DNA from: Nageia nagi
Taxonomy: Eukaryota > Pinophyta
Assembly: GCA_050084985.1 (NCBI GenBank)
Contig: JBITNC010000001.1
Span: forward strand, 197,532,001 to 197,596,000
Direction: 5' to 3'
Length of the DNA: 64,000 bases
A program made the translations under genes and the position numbers. The first letter of the stretch is position 1, and each line of letters starts with the position of its first letter. Below, in pieces: positions 22,020 through 34,056 of the stretch. The notes under the pieces were generated by a model. The model was not told where the DNA came from. It searched no databases and saw only the letters and a program-made list of their open reading frames with translations.

Positions 22020-23423
22020 AATCTGCCCCTCCCAAATTGCTTGTCTCGTGCAACAACCACTTTTGAGTCTTCTTTTACTAATTTCATATCTTGCAAATAA
22101 GCACATATGAAATCTACTAACTCATATTCAGTTCTGATTGTTCTCGAAAAATCAGCCTTTGGCAAAGTGAAAATAATCTCTTTTCCTTCTGTTCAATGTG
22201 CATATTCGTCCTCCAAACTGTCCTTGATCAAAATTGGAGTTAATTGTTAATTGGCAACCCAGTTCCATGTTTCCTAGAAGGGTGGAAACAAGCTCCCAAC
22301 CGTCCAACGTACCTGCTGAAATAGTTCGCACTATTGCAGCCTTAGAAATCAACCCATGGGTTGCCTCTTTTGTGCCGAAAACAGTCCGCAATGTGTCTTG
22401 TGGTTGTGTTACTACATCATCCTTCTTCTTCATAATGTAAAGTCCTTCATGATCCTCTCTACTTTTCCTATCATATTGCTGTTCCTGAACTGTTTTGTGA
22501 GCTTTAAACCGAAATACTCAACACCATGTGTCCACGCTTGAAGAAATGTCTCATCCACTCAGCTATCACTGATATCTTGCTTAATAAACTTAACCAACAG
22601 CTGTAGAACAAAGCAAGAATGTAGTAGTACCTCATAGAAATGTGCTCATGTTGCATGTGTGTTTCCATAAGCATGACGTCTTCCTTCCCATGAAGGTAAC
22701 AAGCCATTCCTAGTGGTGTTAGTGCCAAATGTTGAGAACAGCAACATTCCTTGACTCCTTTAAGTGTGACTCTCTGCCCATTGATCAAGAACTTCATTTA
22801 CAACCTTTTGGTAGTTGAAGTGGATAACCCCCAAGTGATACATCCATTGAACTCCTAAGATAATATGGCCGAAGCCATCCAAAGGGTAGATATAAAATTC
22901 ATCCTCAAGTGAGTAACCATTCATCTTGACCTTGAGTCTCACTATCTTGTTACACAATGTGACTTGCCCATTTGCATTAACAACTCGGAATCAATGAAGT
23001 TTTGTGTTCCTCCATTATCAATCATGATGATGATTCTTTCTCCAACTAATTCTCCAATTACCTTTAGGGTTTGGTACTTTAATACCTCCACTATGTCAAT
23101 ACGTGTGCTACTGAGTCTTCCCAAGCTTTCCTCTCTCTTATGTCTAAGATTGATTGTGAGAAGTTGTGTCCATACTCACAATGGTGACCCGGTTCCCATG
23201 CTCCTTTGCAACCATAGCAAAAGCCTTGTTGCCTTAGCTCATCCTTAATGCTCTCACTTCTTCTTTTGTCAATGAGGGATTGAAGATCATTTTCAGGTGC
23301 CAATATTTTCCCCATCATGAAGGCCATGGGTCTAGTGGACATCCTAGCGGTCAACTTCCTTCTTCCTTCAAACCCTTGATCGAATGTTCCATCTTGCCTT
23401 GGTGGTGAATTCTGAGTGGCCTC
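22020..23423 (-). pseudogene. Decayed gag-protease fragment of gypsy element E
   Basis: Minus-strand pieces give a plant gypsy zinc knuckle (GFCYGCKGAWEPGHHC, near 23200). They also give a retropepsin site (IIIMIDNGGTQNFIDSELL, near 23030) and the second protease block (FGHIILGVQWMYHLGVIHFN, near 22830). The catalytic triad reads D-N-G. No reverse transcriptase or integrase is found between the protease end (about 22700) and the purine tract (22020-22040), so most of pol has been deleted. Frameshifts and stops are frequent. Confidence 0.75.
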
Positions 23424-23839
23424 TGATGAGCCCTAATTTGGCTCACTTTAATCTTGCGCAAACCAAGAATAAAATAATAATGCAAATTAGCCAAATTGTC
23501 CCAAGGAGAGGGACATCACACTCGGAGACTCAGATCCGGGGCAAAGAGCTCCCCAAGAACCAACGTCACAAAATAGGTGACTAATATATGCAACATCCCA
23601 AAATAGGTGACTAATATTGCATTTACAAATAATATTGCATTTACTCAATTATTGGCATAATTAAATACAAAGTCAAACCTAATGTATTGAAATAGGCCCA
23701 ACGTTTCATAATTAGAGCAATTAATTAATCTCCAAGTGGAACTTACAATTAAAGGGCTTAATATGCTCTAAAATACCAAAATTAAGTAAAATACTCCTAA
23801 ACTAAATGTTCCCAACACCATAAAAACAGGGACATTACA
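23424..23839 (-). mobile_element. Small LTR inserted in the gag of element E
   Basis: Starts TGATGAGCCC and ends GGGACATTACA. It interrupts the gag reading (zinc-knuckle side at 23420, capsid side at 23840) and resembles the LTR ending at 22019. The direct sequence TGACTAATAT repeats inside it (23578 and 23608). Flanks share GGCCT only loosely, so a clean target duplication is not shown; solo LTR or a rearranged end are both possible. Confidence 0.5.
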
Positions 23840-24115
23840 TGGGCCTACTTGAAGATCCCTCTTGCGCATGCCCTTTCACAAATTTGTTGTAGTCTTGAAA
23901 TCTGATTGCATCTTTGAAGTTTGTGAATTGAGCTGAGTATTTTCGAAACTTGGCATTCAATTCCAGAGGTGTCTCTATCTCTTGATCCCTGTATAATGCT
24001 TGCATGGATGTTTTATCCATATGGCCTTCATCATTGTCTTCCTCTTTCCTTTTGCATTCTGTAATCTGATTTGTGCCCTTGGAATCAACTTCCATAATTG
24101 AAGCCCTTCCAATGT
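23840..24115 (-). pseudogene. Gag C-terminal part of gypsy element E
   Basis: Open for about 85 codons on the minus strand, with ELNAKFRKYSAQFTNFKDAI and FVKGHAQEGSSSRP. This acidic-then-basic composition is typical of the region between capsid and zinc knuckle. It continues across the inserted LTR into 23423 and below. The upstream capsid is not recognisable. Confidence 0.5.
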
Positions 24116-24714
24116 GAAAGATTCCATCTCATCCCTTGCAACAATGGCTAGACTCCCATGGAGCCTTGCAACAATAGCAAACCCTCACCTTTTCGGGAGT
24201 TCCCTCGAAGAATCCCAACTTCCTTGTCATTTTTTACAGTGCCATGATACTCAACTCCAATTTAGGGCTTGATGTCTACCCAACTATAATAATTTTATTT
24301 TCAAAATGCAAAATCGAATGTTCCAAGGTGGATGAACTTACCCAAAGCTGAGAATTCAACCTTGAAATCTGAAAAATGGCTTTTTAAATGTGCAAACTTC
24401 CTCGAGGGTGGACGACCTCCTTGGGCTAGAATTTTGCAAGTGCAACTCTCTCTAAATGCAACGATCCTCTTCCAAACTCGAATGGAGTCCTCAAGATTGG
24501 ACGAACTCCTCCTTGCCAATTTCAAAATAATGCTCAAAAACTATGATTTTTGCTGTTCTAATTTTGTGTTCTCCTTCTCCAACCTCAACGTCTCATTTAT
24601 AAGAGCCTTTTACTATTTTTCCCTCCAAATTCCAAGTTGACTTATCCCTCCTTTTTTATTTGCAACCATCACACTTCATTAGCCCTCTTTCAATCCTTCT
24701 CAAATAAGAAGTTT
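24116..24714. other. Unassigned stretch between gypsy E and the hAT pseudogene
   Basis: Contains words such as CAACCTTGAAATCTGAAAAATGG and CTTATAAATGAGACG (minus strand) but no clear LTR boundary, primer site or coding frame. It may be the decayed leader of element E. Confidence 0.4.
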
Positions 24715-25988
24715 ATAAAACCTATTGAGACAAAATACGCCACATATTTCCTTGTATTGGAGTGGATGCTTGAGGTGGAGCATGCATTGCAAAGCATGGT
24801 AGTGACACAAGAATGAAGGAGGTGGCCAGAATCTCAAACAGAAGAATGAAAAAGACTTGGAGACAAAGTCTTGAATAATCATTGGTAGGATGATGTTAGG
24901 TAAATGAAGTTTCACTTTGTAGTTTTAATTTTAAATTTTTTATTATTGATGATTCCAATGATTTAACTTTCTTTCTTCAATCCTTGTAGGTACCTTGTAT
25001 CTTTCATTAATCTCGCCCATGCTATCATAAGGTATGTTGATACATATTATCCCAATTTAGGAGAGATATATGAAACTTTTGATAGCATGCTTGAGGAAAT
25101 CAAAAGGATTATTTATGCTAAAGATCCTTTATTTTATGAACAGCACATCAAACCCATTATAGTGAAGAGGTAACCGAAACTGTTTAACAAATGTTGATTG
25201 TTGAAACTTGATTGTAGTTTTAAATAATTTGGATTGTTTTTAAAACTTTTAAATTAACTTTTTGATCTATTATAGGTGGAATAAGATGAACACCCCTCTT
25301 CATATGGCTGCCCATGCATTGAATGCAAAATGGTATGTACCTCGGGAAAACAAAAAAGCACCTAATAATGATCAAGAAGTGAAAGATGGGTTTAGGAAGT
25401 TCATTAGTAAGGTATATACATCGGAGGAGAGTGTCATTATTAGATCAGAATTCATGCAACTTGTGAGACTCAAGGGTCCTCGATTTAGCACATCATAGTG
25501 CAGAGAGAATAGGGTTACCCTTGCCCAAATAGATCCCATTGGATGATGGGATCTACATGGGGATGATGCTCCACATTTGAAGCAGTTTGCAGTCAAGCTC
25601 CTTTCTCAGGTTGGTAGATGAAGTTCCTATTGATATAAAGAATTTAAAATTTAAATTATTGTTTCTAAATTAAAATTTCTAATTCTAAATTTATCAAATA
25701 CTTTTGTAGGTTGGTAGTTCATCTGTTGCAGATAGGAATTGGTCCACCTATGGCTTCATCCACAACATGAGAAGGAACAAGCTTACCCCTAAGAGAGCGG
25801 AGAAGCTAGTAGCAATGTATAGCTATTTTCTCCTTAAAGAGAGAATTAAGCCTGAGTACAAGGCTAGTCCAACTGCATGATGGGATTTTGATCCTGTGGA
25901 GGCAGCTAATCTTGAGGTTGATGATGATGTGCAAGGGTTGGTAGGATTGCCATTGGAGGATGTCCACTTGGATGATGAGAGCAGCTAA
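24715..25988 (+). pseudogene. hAT transposase pseudogene, C-terminal exons
   Basis: Four coding blocks separated by GT-AG introns: about 24715-24899, 24990-25169, 25276-25609 and 25710-25988. Splices join codons in phase (GTTAG|G TAC; AAGAG|G TGG; CTCAG|GTT GGT). Translation shows the hAT C-terminal region: EWMLEVEHALQSMVV, then RWNKMNTPLHMAAHALNAKW, DLHGDDAPHLKQFAVKLLSQ and NWSTYGFIHNMRRNKLTPKR, the dimerisation part. In-frame stops lie near 24800, 25496 (TAG) and 25542 (TGA), so it is dead. The N-terminal BED finger and the terminal inverted repeats were not found. Confidence 0.85.
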
Positions 25989-28064
25989 TCAAATAGACTT
26001 ATTGATCAAGAGGATGATATTGATTACAATTAGGATTTATTAGTATCACATGGGCCCTTAGAGCCATAGTTTGATAGTTCATAGTTGTGATTTTGGCATT
26101 TTGCAGCCTGCTACTATGTACTAGACTGATTCTGATTTTTTATTTAATGATATTATGGTGTTATGATCATTGATTATGGCTCATTTTGATATTATGTTTC
26201 AATGTTTCATATGATTGAATTGATAATATTATAATAATAATGAATTAGAAACAATCACATTTAAAAAATCTAAAAATTCTGGGATATTTTACTAGTTTAC
26301 ACTAGTCTCTCCTGCTATCATTCCGGGGCACTCCCTAAAAATGACATCAATCATTCCCATTCTTGGGAACGCATTCCCACTGCTCCCCCGTTTCCAACAC
26401 ACAACATTATAGGGTCCAACCTAGGTGAAGAATTAGGTCCAACCTAGGTGAACTCAATTTTCTCTAATATAACATTATCTTTATACACATTTTTTGAAGT
26501 AGGTCCACCTAGGTGAACTCAATTAAATTTTGTGCATCGCATATAAGGCACTCCCAAGTATTCATTACAAATATAGAAGAGAGACAACAAAAATAATCAT
26601 GAGCAACTATCATCTCATAAGTTTTATCTTGTATCATCACGATGATATCATGAAGATTATCCAAAGCGGTCAAAGAGGTGAAGTGCAGGTCAAACATGCA
26701 TGTAGCCAAAAAGCCCATGTTCCAACACCCAAGCCCAGAACGTCCAACATTTTGGCACTTAGGCTCAAAACACTTAACACTCTTACACCAAAAGCCTAGA
26801 ACGTGAACGCTTTGATCTTCAGCCTCGTCAACCCTTGCAATTGAACCAAGTCATTCAAAATTGTCAAAATATCAATCACAAGATCATTCTGAGCAAATTC
26901 ATCTTCAAAACCATCATTTTCAAAAACATCATTTCCAAAATCGGCAAGATTGACTACAACTAGGGTTCATTCTCAAAGAACACAAGTTTTCCACCAATAG
27001 GCTCACAACCCAATGCTCTTGCATCACAATCCCAAAACACAAACACTCCAACCCCAAGCCTTAGCAACCTTTGCAGTTGAACCAAGTCATTCCAAATCAT
27101 TTGCATATCAATCTCAATATCATTTTCAGCAAATCATCAAGATTGACTACAGATAGGGTTCACCCTTGAAGAACACAAGTTGTAAACCAACAAGCTCACA
27201 ACCCCTCATCATCCAAATAAGTTATATATTGCAGTTTAGCTATTAATCCGTTTTTCTTAGTACACATAAAGAAATGCATTTATTTTAATTCATTGTTCTT
27301 TATTTTGTGTCTACAATAACTATGATAAGTTTACAAGGTTTGACTGATGTCTTCAATACATATTCAAGACTTGAAAATGAGTGAAAAAATATTCCTTTTA
27401 ATAGATTGGGAATATGTTAACCTGCCAGCCAGAAGTGAAAAGGGGTAATCTCCATAGTGGAGAATCATGTTCGAGTCTGACTACCTATTTGTGAATTACA
27501 TGTAATACATCAACCATGCGGGCTTTCATGGTAGAGATAGTGTAGGTAATCCAAAAACTTGTTTGCTTAAAAATAAATAGGGTGAGAATATTTTTTTAGT
27601 CTTTTCATAGTGACATCCACTCTTTTCTAGCCTAAACCCATCACTATAACCTCACCATGCCTTGAAATTTTGCAGAAAGTGTTACAACATTTTATGATGA
27701 ACCATCACAGGCCAGTGCATAATTATTACTAGATTTACAGACAGTTTGACAGTTTCTTTCAAATATCAATACTAGCTTTGTCAAGTGTCAACATAGATAC
27801 GTTAGTTGGTATAACTAGATTATGCACTGGTATGCAGTTTGATTAAATGGTAAACTCGTTCTCCTGAACAGAGACTGTTTAATGCAATTCTTTACTCTTC
27901 CATATACTTTGCTTCAAAAATGTAAATCTAGACTAGAATTCAGCATGTAAACATCGAACAGGCAAACTAAACAAATGTCTATGAATCTATGAGTTCAAAT
28001 AAAGGCACTAGACACAAGCACTTTGGACTCATACAAGTACAACCAAAGAATAAGACCTGGATAC
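25989..28064. other. Non-coding stretch downstream of the coiled-coil gene
   Basis: AT-rich, no supported coding frame. It holds the duplicated segment at 26820-27215, short copies of CCACCTAGGTGAACTCAATT (26434-26525) and a tRNA-B-box-like GTTCGAGTC near 27470. Later exons of the neighbouring minus-strand gene would be expected in this direction but I could not see any. Confidence 0.5.
26820..27215. repeat. Diverged direct duplication of about 235 bp
   Basis: The block CCTTGCAATTGAACCAAGTCATT...AAGATTGACTACAACTAGGGTTCA...AGAACACAAGTT (26832-26986) recurs as 27067-27190 with several changes and deletions. Both copies end with CAA(T/C)A(A)GGCTCACAACCC-like wording. No coding role seen. Confidence 0.65.
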
Positions 28065-30960
28065 CTCTGCTTGGCACTCCTCCATGACAGCTTTGCCAGC
28101 TTCTGCTTCTAGCTGACAAGCCTGCCTCCATCTGTTGATGTCTTCTTCTACCACAGTGATGTGCTTTATAAGACCTTCAACCTTTCAAGATAACAGATTA
28201 AGTCAACTAATTATTTGATCACAATGAGACATATAATATAAAAATTGCACAAATAATGATCTAGTAAACCACTAACATATAATTTGAAGTTTAAAATCAG
28301 CAACCCAAGATTTTATATGATTCTCATAATATCCAAGAACACTTATTACATTTTCAGATAGTATGATCTCCCTTTCTTCAAGCTCTTTCACACGTAACCT
28401 GTTTCTTGCTAGATCTTCATCTCGACTTACTAAAAGTTCTCTTAGATGGTCAACTTCTGCTCTGAAATACAACAGATAGAGGTGATTGTTTGAAAAGTAG
28501 AGAATGAAACATAGCATAATGTGTACCTTAAGCTGCTCCAATCGAACAAAGGATATATCTCAAGAGGCACATATATCTCAAGATATTGTACTAGTGTATT
28601 AAACTAACTAATGTAAGTCAAATAAAAAATCACATTGCAAGGATAGACTCAATTTTTAATAATTTTGGAAAAGCTGTCTGCCTTTATAGGTGTTTTTAAC
28701 ATTGTCAAAGAAAGCACATACCTTGATGCTTCCAAGGAATTCCGCAATTGTGTTATTTCTTCTCGCGTGGATTTCATTATGCTCTCCATGGTGCTAGCCT
28801 GTGTTGACAAAACAATACAGAGTCTTTAAGTATATAACTTTCAGCCAAATTTATTTGGGCATATTAGCATTTCAATTCTTCTACCCACTCCTACCTATGG
28901 AAACACAGATGGAACACAATACCACAGTCTATGAACATTTATAATCTCAACTTAACTAATCCTATTTGAATCTCTTAACAAAAATAAGGGGAATAAAATG
29001 AGAATTTCAATACATGAATTGCAGTAAATAAGAGTGAAAGTTGGATTATTGATGATTCAAAAGATGCTGCAGAACCAAACAATATATGATCTACATATCA
29101 TTCATGTTTTGGATATCCAAAGAGGAATCTACATGCTCATTTTTGCATTTTGTCCAATTTTACCTTGTTTTTGTAATGGCCCAAACAGGATCTTCCACAA
29201 ATATCAGCAAATTCAATTACAATCAAAACAAACTAGGGCATCCAATATGCAAAAACAAACCCTAGTATGCAAACGTTGGACTCCCACATGCATATAAACA
29301 CCTCACAATTCCAACAATGGGCCAGAAACACAATATACAACACAATAATGTTCAACGCATGCACGGAATGAACAATATGAACATAACATTGAGATCCAAA
29401 TGAGGCCACGACTTTTATTATGATCAACAATGAAGTACGATACAAAATATGCCCAAAGGGCTGACGTCAACCTCCCGGGAATTTAACTGGTTGAATGACT
29501 CTCCTGATATTACTGGACGAACTATGGGACAGCAGCACCTCCTCACAATCTGACTCCTCCCCACCGAAGGGACCCTCCTCAGATCTGGATAACCACTTGC
29601 ATGGTAGAGACTATGCCTCGAACCCATTGGATGGGCAATGGTGCTCCACCAATTGCCGTAGATTGTCAGGTTTCCTGTGCCTACTAACCCTCTTAGGTGC
29701 AACTAGCTAAATTTTCAGAAATTTAGACTTCAAGCAGTCTGTCTCTTCAAAGTAATATTTGCTAAGAGGGAGCTGCAACTAGCTACTGTTAGTTTTAATA
29801 CAGAAGTAATCTTTGACAACGCTTTGACATGTTTATATTTCATAATCTTTGATAAAAATTGGAGTGGAGTGTGGTAGCCCCTTTCATATCTTTGAATTGT
29901 GCAACAAGAAGAAAAAGGTTGCTTAACAAGACACTGGATATCAAACAGAGAATTTCAAGAGTCTATAACCATATGAAGTGAAGAGTTAGGATTTTGAAGA
30001 TATTTGGTTGATAAAAGCCCATCGAGGATTGAATTCCTGTGGGTGTGATAGAGGCAAGGTTCCACCAATTGATGAATTGGCTTCCCTTTATAGGTGGGTG
30101 TTGCAATTGTTAAGTGAGATGATGTGTGACTTTGATGGATTGATTCCTCTTAATCGTGGAGGCTTAGTTCCCTGTGGGTGCATGGAAGATGGGTTCGACA
30201 GTGTGAATGCAGTGGAGGTCAGGTTTAACCCATAGTAATTTTGATGGATTCCCTCTAATCTTGGTAGCTGAGCCTGAAGAGTCATCGTGAATTTGGTGGA
30301 TGTTTAATAAATCAACATGTTGTGATCAGGAGACGACTATTTTTATGTATATCATTATGTGCTTTCTCAATAAAAAAAGGGTTAAGAATTGCATACCACT
30401 GTAACCTCCTCTTCAGCATCCTCTTGTTGATTGTCTGATGGGCTGCTAGTCTTTTCAGGGAAGGGAAAAGGCAATGCCAATGGGAATTTATACCCAAAGC
30501 CAACCTTCTGTAGAATTCCTCCACCACTTCCTTTTGATTTAGAGGCAGCCTCCTTCTCTGCGAGAGCACTTCTAAGCAAGGCACTAATGTCCCTATTCTC
30601 CTGCGTTAAACTGGTTATGCTATTCTCCAAGTCTTTCTTATAATTCGAAAACGTTGCCTCCGCTGATGCTGCCAGCTCTGAAACACGCCTGACCCCAGCC
30701 AAGCACGCATCCTCCGAATCACAATCACTGTAAGAATTGGCTACTAATTCCGAATTCTGGGGATGATCAGACTTGGTCATTATTTTGAGTATGTTGTCAA
30801 GGGATTGCTGAGCTTTGGAAATGTAGAACAATTGATTGGGCTGCAGAAATTCCAGTTGTTGGTGCTGCGTGTGTCCTGCCATTTCATGTAATTTGTGAGT
30901 TAGCTGTGTGTCGACCAAATCAGTATGTTGTTGTTGGGTGCTTGCATTGGTTTGAAACAT
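28065..30960 (-). CDS. Coiled-coil protein gene, At3g49055-like (partial, four exons seen)
   Basis: Exons on the minus strand: 30960-30397 (ATG at 30960), 28798-28722, 28461-28350 and 28181-28065. All introns are GT-AG and the phases fit (0, then AG|A, then 0, 0), giving 290 uninterrupted codons. The protein starts MFQTNASTQQQ, has an acidic segment and then heptad-rich coiled coil: LAASAEATFSNYKKDLENSI, AEVDHLRELLVSRDEDLARN, INRWRQACQLEAEAGKAVME. These last blocks resemble the plant family typed by Arabidopsis At3g49055, of unknown function. No signal peptide or membrane segment. The family is longer, so C-terminal exons are either farther off, past a long intron, or lost. Intron 1 (1.6 kb) contains an LTR fragment. 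No coding break was seen. Confidence 0.72.
29172..29712 (-). mobile_element. A-family LTR fragment in intron 1 of the coiled-coil gene
   Basis: Begins TGTAATGGCCC (reverse of an LTR end GGGCCATTACA). In reverse it matches the GCCCATCCA-TGG...CCCTTCGGTGGGGAGGA block of the LTR at 20048-21240 and of element A. Its inner end is truncated near 29712. TGCAACTAGCTA occurs at 29698 and again at about 29774, possibly traces of the insertion. Confidence 0.65.
30000..30380 (+). other. Possible 3' tail of an inserted transcript in intron 1
   Basis: A GC-richer block ending in TTTCTCAATAAAAAAAGGG (about 30362-30381), which has the look of a polyadenylated 3' end (AATAAA followed by A-run) close to exon 1. 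No protein match; a LINE or processed-gene tail is possible. Weak evidence. Confidence 0.25.
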
Positions 30961-33025
30961 CACGAATGGGATTCAACTCAACTAAAACGTCAAAGCATAC
31001 AGAGATCAATCCACATTTTGTAGGGATTCATTAATTTTTCAAGTTTGCCATCATCCATCTACCAGTCAAATTCAAAATTAAAGTAGGTGGAGAGAAATAG
31101 TACAAATGAAATTAAATGTAAAGGAAGATCTCTACCCGCCATTTCTATTGGGGTGGCGGTGTCGTTGCCTCGAAACATTCTAGTGATTAGTTTAAAGCTA
31201 TTAATGCTAGTTGAAATTTTTGTAATCTATAGCGAAAAACTAAGTAATTTGTACATGTCGAATGCTTTCTAGACGTTGTGATGCACATATTTTGCTAACT
31301 ATGGGATCTTTGATTTGATGGACTTTTGAATGTTTTTATGTTTAGTTGGGATGTTTTTAATATAATGTAAAAGAGTTTTTAAATATAGACTTTGCATTCA
31401 AGATAATAGTTCTATTAGCGAAGGAGTTTTAATGTGCATCATTAAAACTAGTGATTTGCATTGAAATAATAAGTCATTTATTGATTAAGTTATATCAATT
31501 TTTTTATATTTATGTATTTTTATTGATATAATTTTGATCGATATTTTATTTATAGTTTATGTTTGTACACTTCTTTTTGGATAGTATGGAATTGATTTTT
31601 TTATGTTGAATATGGTATTTACGAAAAAAGTTCATCATGTCTTGTACTTGAGACATACAATAGGTGGAATATACTTGAAATCTTGTGAGAATATGGGTCA
31701 TAATAAAGGTAATTATATCATCTACTTTAGTTGAAGTCAATGAACTTATATCCTTTGAAAGATATTCAATTGATAATGCCTACTAATATCTCATATGAAA
31801 ATTAAGGAGATATTATATATTACAATTCTTGAGGTAGAGTATGGTTTAAGTTTCAATGTTTTTTATATTTTTTACATCTTTTTATATACTTAAAATAATC
31901 GTATTCCATGGTTGGCTAGTAGTTACTGATCTAAATGAGATTGTATGCTTATTCAAGAGTTATCAAGGTTTCATTTGGAGTAAGGTATCATGTAAGTAGT
32001 GTGCCTTCAAAGACCTTATGTAAAGAACACAATTGATGATCATGTATCTCACAATTGACAATTTGATTCCATTATTTATGTTTAGATAAGATGGAAACTA
32101 TTATCTTTTAAAATTTTGAAAATCTTAGTTTACCCAAGTGAATCTCCCAAAAAATAGTAGTAATATCATAGTTTTAAATAAGATAACTTCTAAAACATAT
32201 GTCTCACAATGACCTTAGCTCTATTTGCCACCATTCAAAGTGTATTGCGAAGCCTATTTCAAGGAGAATTATCTAAATAAATTTTAAACTTTATTTGATA
32301 AATTTGAATTCCATAAAATACATTGAAAGCCCTAAATAGAGAAAAAAAAGCTTTTTTGAGAATTTAGATTCCCTAAAAATAGGACATATGGGAATCATGT
32401 ATTACTCTAACAAGGTCTATAGTGGTCCTATTTTTTTAAGGATTTTTAAAAATTAAAAGTTGTAGTAGTTGGCTAATCACTTCAAGATTTTGGTTTTAAA
32501 GTTCACTTGCCTTGATTTGGCTCATAATTCTCCATTTTCATATAAAATAATTTCCAACTTCATATAAGATGAGGAAAATCTTTATAGATTTTTCCTTACA
32601 TTTTTTATCATAGAGGGATTGTAGGGCTTGAGAAACGAAATGTATGGTTGTTAGAGTCCTTGCTTAAGCTTGAATTTGTGTACCATTAAGAGGAATTAAT
32701 TGGTGTTTTCAAATGACCTTTGATTTCCCTTTTATACCTAAATAAGATTCTAAAATTATATTAGATAATGTGTCTTACAAAATCTGAATTTATTTTTTTG
32801 ATATTGTCTCTAAATAATAAATCATATTTAGATACCTAAATTTAGTTTTTATTTCGATATAAAAATTAAATATATGTATTTATAGTTTACCCCATTTGGA
32901 GACATGGTGTATGAACCCAATATCATATTTCAAAAGTGAAAAAAATAAAAATATACTAGTAATTTTGATGATACTTCCTCAATTATAATGATGATGATGG
33001 TACAAATGACATGAGCTTGGTATGC
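30961..33025. other. AT-rich region upstream of the coiled-coil gene, no gene seen
   Basis: The first few hundred bases should hold the 5' UTR and promoter of the gene at 28065-30960; no TATA box could be fixed with confidence. The rest is low-complexity AT-rich sequence with stops in all frames. Confidence 0.5.
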
Positions 33026-33102
33026 CACTACACCAAAAAGGCCTTTCATGGTGGTATTTTTATAAAAGTATTTTACAGTAGCTTATAATTAACCATCAAA
33101 AT

Positions 33103-33572
33103 TGAGAGAATTAGCACTACTCTAATCCTCAAGGTCCAAGACTAGGAAACTCAATTATACAACATTCACACAAGATAACACAAGTGTAATGTGGTTCCTC
33201 CCTCCTTGGGAGTATATCCACAACTAGTATCTCAATTCTCAAGTATGCCCCTCTTACAACTATTCTCTTCCTCTCCTACACAAACTAGTAGAGTAATCTT
33301 ACTCCAAAACTTAGATATGTTACAAGAGGAGAGGCCCTCTATTTATAGTTTGAGAGCACCTCCCTAACCTCCCTTTAACCCAAGGGTAAGGTTAGGGTTA
33401 CAATAAATGTATGACCTAACTTTAACCTACCAACTAACCCCATGGTTAGGTCAAAGTCCACACATAATAAAGAATTCAATTAATCCCTTAAGGTATCTAC
33501 ATATCCTTTAAGTGATTAATTGAACTTACAAGAAGTTTAGATATTCACAATATTTCATTACAAATTCTAACA
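33103..33572 (-). repeat. 3' LTR of copia H
   Basis: 470 bp with TG...CA ends. On the minus strand it contains TATAAATAG (33339-33347) and the CCTTACCCTTGGGTTAAAGG block that recurs in element K. Confidence 0.93.
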
Positions 33573-33589
33573 CTCCACCTTAATGCAAT
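33573..33589 (-). promoter_or_regulatory. Polypurine tract of copia H
   Basis: Minus strand reads ATTGCATTAAGGTGGAG directly before the LTR start TGTTAG. Element K has ATTGCATTAAGAGGGAG in the same place. Confidence 0.85.
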
Positions 33590-34056
33590 ATTGGGATAGA
33601 GCGTAGAAGAGAGAAGAGAGAGAGTAAGAGAGAGTTATCCTCCATAGAGATACAAGTGGAGATGAGAACATTTACATATTTGAGAATCTTTTTGAGAACT
33701 AGTATGAGACTCACTACATTACCATTTGACAAAATGGTTTACAATACAATCATTAACCATGACTGGTTTCACTGTACATAGTAGTCGATCAACTTTAAGC
33801 TAACATGTAAGTCTCCATGAGCTTGCTTTCACAAGGTGAGTAACCTGCATTTCTGAAGAAGATCCTGCATGCTACAAGCAACTCATGAATAAAATCAGTT
33901 AGATGCATCATATATTCAAATAAGAGAATCAAATAATGCCATCTTATAAATAACTGATTAATGGTACACTATAAGTCATCACGGAGATGCCAAGCCATCA
34001 CTCATAGTCACCTGTTGTATATAGACATGTGTTCATTATTAATAGAGCATAAAAAT

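Noticed and set aside
27430-27520. tRNA or SINE: GTTCGAGTC B-box-like word
   Set aside because: No convincing A box at the right distance, no tRNA cloverleaf, no A- or T-tail with target duplications.
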